8,517 bases of DNA from FEN-987 sp049521055. GTDB taxonomy: Archaea > Thermoproteota > Bathyarchaeia > 40CM-2-53-6. The stretch covers positions 1 to 8,517 of the forward strand of contig JBEKPE010000094.1 in NCBI GenBank assembly GCA_049521055.1, written 5' to 3'. This document shows, piece by piece, positions 1 to 5,187 of this stretch. Both the position numbers and the translations under genes were made by a program. The notes below the pieces were generated by a model. The model had not been told where the DNA came from, did no database searches, and saw nothing but the letters and a program-made list of their open reading frames with translations. Each line of letters starts with the position of its first letter. Position 1 is the stretch's first letter.

Positions 1-1
1 A

Positions 2-169
2 CATAGCATGGCCCTCCTCTGGGACTTCAATGTGCTAAAGAAAGGAAAGTGGAGCAGCGAAGCAACCTACTACTGCCCCAACTGCCATCGCCTCCGCGCA
101 GAAGACCATCCCGAACCCATCTGGCTTTTGTTCCAGGAAAAAGCGAACGGAAAGACTGACAAGGACTAG
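2..169 (+). CDS. Small CxxC protein, possibly C-terminal end of a longer protein (5' edge)
   Basis: An open frame enters from the left edge and stops with TAG at 167-169, giving 55 residues in the window. An ATG at 8-10 would give a 53-residue protein, but the frame is still open upstream of it, so this may be the tail of a larger gene. The visible part has one zinc-type pair, YYCPNCHR, followed by an acidic-aromatic stretch (EDHPEPIWLLF) and a charged Lys-rich tail. A single CxxC suggests half of a zinc ribbon whose partner cysteines lie upstream, outside the window. I do not recognise the family. The stop is followed by a T-rich run (176-188), the kind of sequence at which archaeal transcription often ends. 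The reading-frame assignment is moderately secure because the composition looks coding; the function is unknown. Confidence 0.5.
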   Translation, partial: HSMALLWDFNVLKKGKWSSEATYYCPNCHRLRAEDHPEPIWLLFQEKANGKTDKD

Positions 170-272
170 CTGCTGGGTTTTCTGTTTTAAGTGATCGTAA
201 TACATGACGGAGATTTTGCCATACTTTATTCGGCAGAAAAGGTGGAGGTAAATTCGACTTCTTCATGGAATT

Positions 273-309
273 TGTCAGGAACGCCGCACTGTGAGTAGAC
301 TTTCTGACA
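273..309. other. Imperfect inverted repeat in the 170-371 intergenic gap
   Basis: TGTCAGGA at 273-280 pairs with TTCTGACA at 302-309, including one G-T pair, around a loop of about 20 nt. It sits about 60 bp upstream of the secreted-protein start and could be a leader hairpin or an operator. There is no T tract, so it is not a clear terminator. It may be chance. Confidence 0.25.
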
Positions 310-357
310 GGTATCTGTTCAGAGGTCTTTTCGCAAACTGAATGTAGCACGGCAAAA

Positions 358-363
358 GAGGAA
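358..363 (+). promoter_or_regulatory. Shine-Dalgarno site supporting the TTG start at 372
   Basis: GAGGAA lies about 9 nt before the TTG at 372. The nearer ATG at 364 is in another frame and hits a stop after three codons, so this site supports the TTG start, which also puts the signal peptide immediately at the N terminus. Confidence 0.45.
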
Positions 364-371
364 ATGTTACT

Positions 372-851
372 TTGAACACGGAAACCAGAAAGCTTACGCT
401 TGTAGTCCTGCTCGCAGTTGTTTCAATCCTCGCGATTCAGCCTGCTTTAGTTCACGCGACCTCGCAATCGGTAACGATCATGGCCCGAGGCAGCGCGACC
501 TCGGCGGTAAACAGTGCTTCACCCAGCGCAAGAATCTACCTGATAGGGATGGCTACGAACCTAAACGGTGGAGATATACAGTTCACCCATCTGACCGGTA
601 TTTTGCAAATCGGCCCAGTGTTTTACACGCTAGTTGGAGGTCAGGGCCAAACCAATTACCAGACCAACACGTTGCAGCTCAATTTGCAGGTAGGCGGAAG
701 TAATCCAGGGTCACTCGTACTTCAAGGGACGACAGCAATTTCAGGAGCAGGATACGACGTACTATTCACTCCACAACAAAGCAACCTAGCGAACCAATAC
801 TCACTCTGGCTGTACGGGTATCTACGGATCACCCCGGCGCCCTACAGCTAG
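372..851 (+). CDS. Secreted hypothetical protein with signal peptide
   Basis: The 159-residue product has a textbook Sec-type signal peptide: a charged start (MNTETRKL), a hydrophobic core at about residues 9-23 (LVVLLAVVSILAI) and a likely AxA-like cleavage site after VHA near residue 29. The mature part (about 130 residues) is rich in Ser, Thr, Asn, Gln and Gly with alternating hydrophobic residues, as in an extracellular beta-sandwich or surface protein. It has no cysteines, no later membrane helix and no sorting motif that I can see, so it is probably released or loosely attached outside the cell. I do not recognise the family. The start is TTG, supported by an upstream GAGGAA and by the signal peptide position. 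It is monocistronic: a strong terminator hairpin overlaps its stop codon. Confidence 0.8.
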   Translation: MNTETRKLTLVVLLAVVSILAIQPALVHATSQSVTIMARGSATSAVNSASPSARIYLIGMATNLNGGDIQFTHLTGILQIGPVFYTLVGGQGQTNYQTNTLQLNLQVGGSNPGSLVLQGTTAISGAGYDVLFTPQQSNLANQYSLWLYGYLRITPAPYS

Positions 852-899
852 CTAAGTCTCAGACTGGACTTAGCTTCGTTCCCTCTATTTTTCTTCTCT
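850..899 (+). terminator. Hairpin plus T-rich terminator of the secreted-protein gene
   Basis: GCTAAGTC at 851-858 pairs perfectly with GACTTAGC at 867-874 around an 8-nt loop (an A-T pair at 850/875 extends it to 9 bp). It is followed by a pyrimidine-rich stretch with TTTTT near 888-892. It begins at the last base of the TAG stop. It also faces the end of the minus-strand gene at 915. Confidence 0.75.
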
Positions 900-914
900 T
901 CGCTCATTCAGGTT

Positions 915-1188
915 TCACCCTTTGCGTGGCGGTTCCTGATAGTCTCTGCGAAGTATTGCCATAGCCTCTGGGTTTGCGAGCGTGAACTCTATGCAGCGAT
1001 TGGCGTAGAGAATCATGTCGGCTAGAAGTTCGGGTAATTGTCGGCCATTCTGGAATCGCTTAACCTTGGCTAGAAGTTCGTCGTCTAGGGTTACGAGTAT
1101 AGAGGTCTTTTAGGGGGTCTGCAACAATCTTCTTCGTCTTGCCTCCAACGTTTCGCACGATTACAGCTTCCAAGTTCCGACCCTCCAC
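915..1188 (-). pseudogene. Frameshifted small gene, ribbon-helix-helix-like (broken by one extra base)
   Basis: Reading leftwards from a GTG at 1188, the frame gives MEGRNLEAVIVRNVGGKT, continues to VADPLK near 1108, then drifts into an implausible Arg/Ser-rich run. In the +1 frame from about 1107 a good coding stretch continues: TSILVTLDDELLAKVKRF, then PELLADMILYANRCIEFT, ending RRDYQEPPRKG and TGA at 915-917. Removing one A from the AAAA tract (1108-1111, TTTT on the plus strand) joins the parts into one protein of about 90 residues. The beta-strand followed by helix pattern (ILVTLDDELLAKVKRF) resembles the start of a ribbon-helix-helix DNA-binding domain, but that is a weak resemblance. 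The codons for ELLA-D/K occur twice as a 13-bp direct repeat (1020-1032, 1068-1080). It could be a true pseudogene, a sequencing error or, less likely, programmed frameshifting. Confidence 0.6.
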
Positions 1189-1234
1189 GATTGGAATAGG
1201 GTCGAATTTTGAGTTTAACGGTTGTGATTCACTA

Positions 1235-1245
1235 TTTTTTATAAG
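1235..1245. promoter_or_regulatory. TATA box region shared by alaX and the divergent frameshifted gene
   Basis: TTTTTTATAAG is the strongest TATA-like element in the window. Read rightwards it lies about 37-47 bp before the alaX TTG, placing transcription start near 1263-1268. Read leftwards it gives CTTATAAAAAA about 50 bp before the GTG at 1188. It may serve either or both genes. Confidence 0.55.
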
Positions 1246-1281
1246 TATCCTTGTGAGGGGAAATCGAAGGTCGCGAGAGTC

Positions 1282-2055
1282 TTGCAGCTAGCGGAAATTG
1301 CAGCGGGCCAAATAGAAACCGAGTTAGTTTATCTTCGCGAAATGAATTCCCGTAAATTGGAAGTTAAAGTTCTCAAGATCGTGCCTGAGAAGAGAACGCA
1401 TGCGTATTTGATTCTGGACCGAACAATATTTCACCCCAAAGGGGGCGGACAGCCTTCAGATCGAGGCATTATTCGCGCTCCCGGCTACGAAGTAGCGGTA
1501 AAGAAGGCAATTTACCACAACGGCGTCGTCGTTCACTGGGGCAAACTAAACCTAGGGTCACCATCGGAAGGTGACGCTACGTGTGAAATTGATTGGGAGT
1601 ACCGGCACTTGGTTATGCGTAGACATACGTCTGCACACTTGCTCGACCACTGCCTAGCCGAAGTAACGTCCAGAAGAGTGGAGACGACTGAGTCCTGGTT
1701 GGACGATCCCTGTTATGTTGGATATGCAGGTTCACCTCCCGACGCGCAAACTCTGCGAAAAACCGAGGGCCTAGCCAACCGAATGATAGAACCTGGCGGA
1801 GAGGTAAGGATTGAATTTCTGAAGCGCGACGTAGCTAAGACGTTTCTTCAGAACGCGCCAAACTACGAACGACTTCCCGATCTGCCTGAAATCAGGACGG
1901 TCACGATCAAAGGATGCGAACCCATTCCGTGCGGCGGAACCCATGTCTCAGACTTGACTGAAATAGGGAAGATATCGGTCGTAAGGGCCGAACAGATGCC
2001 CAACGAATCGTTTCGTCTGCATTTCTCGGTGGGCGCTAGCGCTTCCTCGACTTAG
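1282..2055 (+). CDS. alaX: Alanyl-tRNA editing protein AlaX
   Basis: A free-standing trans-editing enzyme that hydrolyses mischarged Ser-tRNA(Ala), and often Gly-tRNA(Ala), in the cytoplasm to prevent mistranslation of alanine codons. The 257-residue protein has the N-terminal barrel motif HPKGGGQPSD (51-60), typical of AlaRS/AlaX editing domains. It also has the two zinc-site motifs: HTSAH with H115 and H119, and CGGTH with C217 and H221. All expected metal ligands are present. Length and motif order fit the medium AlaX class, without the C-terminal extension of long forms. The TTG start at 1282 is preferred over the ATG at 1342 because residues 13-20 (TELVYLRE) match the usual AlaX N terminus. 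A TATA box lies at 1235-1245. The last 20 bp overlap the convergent gene ending at 2036. Confidence 0.92.
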   Translation: MQLAEIAAGQIETELVYLREMNSRKLEVKVLKIVPEKRTHAYLILDRTIFHPKGGGQPSDRGIIRAPGYEVAVKKAIYHNGVVVHWGKLNLGSPSEGDATCEIDWEYRHLVMRRHTSAHLLDHCLAEVTSRRVETTESWLDDPCYVGYAGSPPDAQTLRKTEGLANRMIEPGGEVRIEFLKRDVAKTFLQNAPNYERLPDLPEIRTVTIKGCEPIPCGGTHVSDLTEIGKISVVRAEQMPNESFRLHFSVGASASST

Positions 2056-2290
2056 CTTTACGGACCTTCCTTCTTCCGCGTCCGAACCTCTTGAGTATGG
2101 TTGGGGCCGCTCGTTCCACCAGCAGCCTCTTGCCGGATACTCTCACGTACAGCCTCAATGAGCCTTTCGCGAACGGGAAGTTCGAATCCGTCGTAAGCTT
2201 GGTCGGGAGGTATATTCGGGGCGACTCGTACACTCGTCCGTCCGGCATCCTCTTTTTCGTAACGACGAAACTAGCTACAGCTTCTTTCAA
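2036..2290 (-). CDS. Small basic protein with AbrB-like strand pattern
   Basis: An 84-residue protein starting at TTG 2290; an in-frame TAG six bases upstream excludes an earlier start. Residues about 25-60 read RIYLPTKLTTDSNFPFAKG then LRLYVRVSGKRLLVE. This strand-turn-Gly-strand layout resembles swapped-hairpin AbrB/MazE-type DNA-binding domains (I-x-LP-x-xL...F-x-KG...V-x-V...L-x-V-E). The C-terminal 20 residues are almost entirely Arg/Lys and would bind nucleic acid. The likely role is a small DNA- or RNA-binding protein, by inference only. Its 3' end overlaps the alaX 3' end by 20 bp. A TATA-like AAATAAG lies 27-36 bp upstream, so the mRNA is probably nearly leaderless. The opposite-strand frame 2091-2297 is a shadow. 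The gene is convincing; its function is not established. Confidence 0.7.
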   Translation of the reverse strand: MKEAVASFVVTKKRMPDGRVYESPRIYLPTKLTTDSNFPFAKGSLRLYVRVSGKRLLVERAAPTILKRFGRGRRKVRKAKSRKR

Positions 2291-2300
2291 TCTCTAACAC

Positions 2301-2335
2301 TTCGGGTTCAAATTCGGATCTTATTTCCGACGGAA
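2301..2335 (+). repeat. Intergenic 35-nt motif, copy 1
   Basis: Begins TTCGGGTTCAAAT and ends GACGGAA. A second copy of the same length lies at 5141-5175. The first 13 bases are identical, and the copies agree at roughly three-quarters of positions allowing one gap in each. It sits just upstream of the minus-strand gene starting at 2290 and covers its TATA-like box. Confidence 0.4.
2317..2327 (-). promoter_or_regulatory. TATA-like box of the small basic protein gene
   Basis: On the minus strand GGAAATAAGAT lies 27-37 bp before the TTG at 2290, the right distance for a nearly leaderless archaeal transcript. The sequence is only a moderate match. Confidence 0.35.
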
Positions 2336-2400
2336 AACGGGTTTAGTTGTTATGACCACCAATTAGTCAATTTTCAGTACGCAAGAACCCCATTCCACAC

Positions 2401-2410
2401 CCTCATGAGG
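2401..2410. promoter_or_regulatory. Perfect palindrome CCTCATGAGG upstream of a TATA box
   Basis: A 10-bp perfect palindrome ends 4 bp before the TATA-like element of the SecB-like gene, over the position of the B-recognition element. It could be a repressor or activator site. A 10-bp palindrome can also occur by chance in a window this size. Confidence 0.3.
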
Positions 2411-2414
2411 TAAC

Positions 2415-2423
2415 GTTTAAAGC
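2415..2423 (+). promoter_or_regulatory. TATA-like box of the SecB-like gene
   Basis: GTTTAAAGC lies about 40-47 bp before the ATG at 2462, predicting a start near 2443 and a leader of about 17 nt. No convincing Shine-Dalgarno site precedes the ATG. Confidence 0.4.
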
Positions 2424-2461
2424 GGAAATGACAGGTCCGCTCAAATTGAGTAGGCTACGAC

Positions 2462-2887
2462 ATGATACATGTGAACATATTTGTTACCAGTATGTCAGCC
2501 GAGCGTTTCTGGGAGATTGACCGCGCGATGCCGCCTCAGGTCCAAATTGGAGTGAACATAAACATGCTCGACATCGATCAGAGATCCGATGGCAGCCTGG
2601 ACGCACCTTTCGTTTTTACGGTAAACTTCACTCCATCAATCGCTCAGATCAGCATTAAGGGTAAGGCGAAGATTTCAGGCGATGCTGAGGATACGAAGAA
2701 GATATTTGAAGAACATAAGGCGCAGAAGGCCCCACCCGTTCAACTCGTGCAGGCTGTTTCGAATGCAGCGATGGCCGACGCCATATTGATTTCAAGGAGT
2801 CTTAACGTTCCGCCACCCCTTCCGCCGATTCCCCAACAGCAGCAGACTACTCAACCGAGCAAGCCTGATTCAAGGTACACTGCGTAG
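2462..2887 (+). CDS. Archaeal SecB-like protein
   Basis: The 141-residue protein matches the layout I know from archaeal SecB-like proteins. It has beta-strands VQIGVNINML and FVFTVNFTPSIAQISIKGKAKI (residues about 27-72) with the typical strand-turn-strand around the TP and KG positions. Next come a charged helix (DAEDTKKIFEEHKAQK, 75-89), a second helix (VQLVQAVSNAAMADAILISRSL, 93-114) and the hallmark ending LNVPPPLPPIP (114-124). Bacterial SecB is an export chaperone. The role of archaeal relatives is not settled, but they are expected to bind unfolded or secreted chains. Beyond residue 124 there is a low-complexity tail with QQQQTTQPS that looks disordered. It uses an ATG start, has a TATA-like box 40 bp upstream and ends at a hairpin shared with the convergent gene. 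Confidence 0.7.
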   Translation: MIHVNIFVTSMSAERFWEIDRAMPPQVQIGVNINMLDIDQRSDGSLDAPFVFTVNFTPSIAQISIKGKAKISGDAEDTKKIFEEHKAQKAPPVQLVQAVSNAAMADAILISRSLNVPPPLPPIPQQQQTTQPSKPDSRYTA

Positions 2888-2909
2888 GTCCAAAAAAGTG
2901 GAGAGTTCG

Positions 2910-2936
2910 CTGACACTCCAATAAATTGGATGTCAG
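2910..2936. terminator. Bulged hairpin between convergent genes
   Basis: CTGACA (2910-2915) pairs with TGTCAG (2931-2936), and TCCAA (2917-2921) with TTGGA (2926-2930), around a TAAA loop, with one bulged C at 2916: 11 base pairs. It overlaps the stop of the minus-strand gene and lies 23 bp past the SecB-like stop, so it is placed to end transcription from both sides. It has no long T tract. Confidence 0.5.
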
Positions 2937-3394
2937 TTAGCTTTCTTCGCAATGAGGTAGTTGTCCCAATAAGATGCGAGGTCACGTAGCCGATTCGCAA
3001 ACTGCACACTCAGTTTTGTGGGCTCATTTCTGTACTTCTTCTCCAGCAACCCGCTTCGAAGCATGGCTTTGTAGGTGTCGCTTAGAGTTTGGGCGCTCAC
3101 TTTGATTCTCTCAATCACCTTAAAGTGTAGATCCCTGAGGTACATCGGTCTCTTCTCCTCAACGAGAATCTGGATAATTGCTTTCGCAACTCCCTGTTTC
3201 TTTATGCTATGCGGAAAGAGGATTGTGCAGAAGCTGTCGAGATCTACAATCTGATTCAGAGTTAAGTGCTTGTCGATCTTGGGAAAAACCCACACCCACC
3301 TCCTCTGTCGCTCGGCGTAGTAATCTTCTCTTGGAATTCGTCCGATCCTTGGGCGTTCGAGTACGGCAGTCAATGATCTAGGTCTGTTTGCCAT
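2933..3394 (-). CDS. Winged-helix DNA-binding protein
   Basis: A 153-residue protein from the ATG at 3394. Residues about 67-130 form a winged-helix pattern: a first helix (VAKAIIQILVEEKRP), a short turn (MYLRDLHFKVIERI), a recognition helix (SAQTLSDTYKAMLRSGLLEKK), then a basic wing-like turn (YRNEPTKLSVQF). The N-terminal 40 residues are basic with aromatic residues (DYYAERQRRWVWVF) and could form a separate contact surface. There is one cysteine and no ligand domain, so it is either a simple local regulator or a chromatin-type protein. Targets are unknown. No metal or oxidation motif is visible. The gap upstream contains a long inverted repeat (3497-3569) about 100 bp before the start, which could be a leader element or an autoregulatory site. 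The fold assignment is by pattern only. Confidence 0.65.
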   Translation of the reverse strand: MANRPRSLTAVLERPRIGRIPREDYYAERQRRWVWVFPKIDKHLTLNQIVDLDSFCTILFPHSIKKQGVAKAIIQILVEEKRPMYLRDLHFKVIERIKVSAQTLSDTYKAMLRSGLLEKKYRNEPTKLSVQFANRLRDLASYWDNYLIAKKAN

Positions 3395-3755
3395 TTAGGT
3401 TCCACAACCGAAGAAGTCCCGGAAGAAGAAAGCAGTTCAGCACACAAAGCCAGACAGAATTCAACGGCGTGATCTTCGGTATTTGCTGAAAACAATTCAA
3501 TTCTGATACATATCGGGGATTAGGGGTTTCCCGCATATCGCCTCAATCTCTGATGTATCTAAGAATTGATGCGCCGCTGCGGTAAAGGGGCCCCATCTCC
3601 CATCAGATAAGAAAAGCAAGGCGTGAATTCTGTAGCACATCAGAATAGGACAGATTTTGGCGTCATCGTTTCACAACTTCTTGCTAGTGGACCCCTAGGT
3701 TTCCGATGTAGAAATCATCACCCAGACCTTACTTATCGGACCAACAACTGTTCCG
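3395..3755. other. 361-bp intergenic gap, no gene seen
   Basis: No frame longer than about 60 codons with coding character and no tRNA or rRNA signature were found. The one notable structure is the inverted repeat at 3497-3569. The rest looks like ordinary non-coding sequence between two leftward transcription units. Confidence 0.55.
3497..3569. repeat. Long imperfect inverted repeat with inner hairpin
   Basis: TCAATTCTGATACAT (3497-3511) pairs with ATGTATC (3553-3559) plus AGAATTGA (3562-3569), leaving only a 2-nt bulge (3560-3561): 15 base pairs. Inside it CGGGGA (3514-3519) pairs with TTCCCG (3528-3533). On the minus strand it would lie in the 5' leader of the winged-helix gene or about 190 bp past the methyltransferase stop. 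It could be an RNA structure, a protein-binding site or the remnant of a small mobile repeat. Confidence 0.45.
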
Positions 3756-4559
3756 TCAAATTCTTGCATTAATGAGTTGGCCCGCGTAAACTTCGGTTTC
3801 ATATTCGAAGCTCACGACCCCATCAACCTGATGTCGATTGAACAGCTTGCTTACGTTGGCAACCATCTCCTCGAATAATCTCTCGCCGGCCAAAGGTGCG
3901 TATGAGGCCGACAATAACCTACCAACTAGGCCGTTGTAATCCAGTTTCTGAGCATTGTGCAACTTAGCGGCCTTGAAGTCTCCGAGAAAAGACCTCATTG
4001 TCCCCTCGCTCACATCTTCGTGCCGTATTCTTCTCCGCTCGGAAACCCACTTGACCAATGCCTCATAGTCCCGAAGGAAAGGTGTGGAACTCTCGCGAGT
4101 GTTCCAGATCAAAACGACCCATCCTCGATCTCGTAGAATCCGACGGAACTCTGCCCTAGTCTGTTCTGGATTGAACCAATGAAAGGACTGGGCTGCAGTA
4201 ATGAAATCTACGCTTCTGTTTTCAAGCGTAGTCGACTCAGCCGAGCCACTAATGCTTCTGAAGTTCTTGTATTTCGCCAAGTTTGCTTCGGCGGTTCGAC
4301 GCATGTCTTCGTTGGGTTCAACTGCAAATACTCTATTCCCGTTCCTCAGCAAGAGTTCAGTGAGGATGCCTGTTCCTGAGCCCACATCCGCAACAACTGA
4401 CGCTCGCGAGAAGAATAGCTCACGTTCCAAGTAGCGAAGGAGTGAAGCCGGGTAACTTGGACGATAGTGCGAATAGTACTCCGCGCGTTTCGAGAATCTT
4501 TCCTTGGGATCTACTTCCAAGCTGGACATCCTAGCTAACCGCAGTCGCGACCTATGCAT
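3756..4559 (-). CDS. Class I SAM-dependent methyltransferase (Methyltransf_11 type)
   Basis: The 267-residue protein (from the ATG at 4559) has the SAM-binding motif VADVGSGTGI at 56-65 and the acidic residue at the end of strand 2 in VFAVEPNEDMR (77-87). It also has D118 in VDFITAAQSFHWF and a motif III-like RILRDRGWVVLIWN (130-143). The FHWF signature and the N-terminal FSKRAEYYSHYRPSYP place it with small-molecule methyltransferases often annotated as type 11 or UbiE/trans-aconitate-like; the substrate cannot be told from sequence. The family N terminus fits a start at the second ATG (4529, MSSLEVDPKERF), which lies outside the upstream gene. With the first ATG, the gene overlaps the PPC gene stop by 8 bp. 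Either way it is very likely translated from the same mRNA as the PPC gene. Confidence 0.85.
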   Translation of the reverse strand: MHRSRLRLARMSSLEVDPKERFSKRAEYYSHYRPSYPASLLRYLERELFFSRASVVADVGSGTGILTELLLRNGNRVFAVEPNEDMRRTAEANLAKYKNFRSISGSAESTTLENRSVDFITAAQSFHWFNPEQTRAEFRRILRDRGWVVLIWNTRESSTPFLRDYEALVKWVSERRRIRHEDVSEGTMRSFLGDFKAAKLHNAQKLDYNGLVGRLLSASYAPLAGERLFEEMVANVSKLFNRHQVDGVVSFEYETEVYAGQLINARI

Positions 4560-4983
4560 CCAAGAGGAACAGCCCAGTCCCTGAATCCAGTTTTCTGGGT
4601 AGAGTCATACCGTCGTAAACAAGCATTGTCACCTCAAAGGTGGCGCTCACAATACAGCCTTCCATGAGATGGCCGCCGTACGCGTTCCCTTCCTTGTCAG
4701 CGGTCACGATATGGGCGTGAGTGTATGGCTTACCGTCTTTCAAGCTAGCGTTTCCGACGCACGATGCAACTTCCATTGGGCCACGAGAAGCGACCGCAGA
4801 GTATCGACCATTCCCTGAAAAGAAACCTACACTCGCCTTTTCGAGAGCCCCGAGAGCTGTAAAGCTTCCAGCAGTTATTCCGTTTTCACGCACGAGCTGA
4901 TTCAAACGATCCAACACGTCTTCCCCTTTACGAAACCGCTCAACTATCACTTTGCCAGGCTTTCCTACTTTCATCGTATTCAA
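4552..4983 (-). CDS. PPC/DUF296 domain protein
   Basis: The 143-residue protein (140 from the ATG at 4974) is a single PPC (plant and prokaryote conserved, DUF296) domain at the usual length. Landmarks are RKGEDVLDRLNQLVRENGI (19-37), the ALGALEKASVGFF strand (43-55), DGKPYTHAHI (83-92) and GGHLMEG (103-109), closing with DSGTGLFLL. H89, H91 and H105 are placed as a possible metal site, as in solved bacterial and archaeal members. In plants the domain is fused to AT-hooks and binds DNA; stand-alone prokaryotic members form trimers of unknown role. The start is TTG 4983 or, more likely, ATG 4974. A TATA-like ATTAATATCT lies upstream at 5005-5015. It overlaps or abuts the methyltransferase gene, which suggests a shared task, but none can be named. 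Confidence 0.85.
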   Translation of the reverse strand: MNTMKVGKPGKVIVERFRKGEDVLDRLNQLVRENGITAGSFTALGALEKASVGFFSGNGRYSAVASRGPMEVASCVGNASLKDGKPYTHAHIVTADKEGNAYGGHLMEGCIVSATFEVTMLVYDGMTLPRKLDSGTGLFLLDA

Positions 4984-5004
4984 CCAAGGTGGGCGAATGC
5001 GCCT

Positions 5005-5015
5005 CTAGATATTAA
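5005..5015 (-). promoter_or_regulatory. TATA-like box of the PPC gene
   Basis: On the minus strand GGATTAATATCTAG covers this site, about 22-32 bp before the TTG at 4983 and 31-41 bp before the ATG at 4974. A start near 4983 would give a short leader for the ATG and favours it as the true start. Confidence 0.4.
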
Positions 5016-5140
5016 TCCCAACGCAAGAAACAGCTTGACACTCGCACCTTTTGATCGGCCAATCCAATAAATCGAAGCGCGTAGAATTGCCAAGATCCCC
5101 GGAATCACTGATTTGTAACCTCTTTTCGTTGAGACGGAAA

Positions 5141-5175
5141 TTCGGGTTCAAATCGGACCGGATTTTCAGACGGAA
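5141..5175 (+). repeat. Intergenic 35-nt motif, copy 2
   Basis: Matches copy 1 at 2301-2335 in the same orientation, with identical first 13 bases (TTCGGGTTCAAAT) and the same GACGGAA ending. Within this copy, GACGGAAATTCGG (5133-5145) and GACGGAATTCGG (5169-5180) flank it as near-direct repeats. It lies just left of the candidate RNA. Confidence 0.4.
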
Positions 5176-5187
5176 TTCGGAAATCAT

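Noticed and set aside
27..350. Minus-strand open frame of 107 codons
   Set aside because: It overlaps the better-looking CxxC frame 2-169 on the other strand, its translation is Ser/Arg-rich without domains, and it runs across the hairpin and leader of the next gene.
5141..5160. Possible tRNA T-arm (GGTTCAAATC)
   Set aside because: The flanking bases do not form the 5-bp T stem, and no acceptor, D or anticodon arms were found around either copy.
5005..5187. Minus-strand 60-codon frame upstream of the PPC gene
   Set aside because: Short, no recognisable pattern, and it includes the repeated motif and the TATA-like box.
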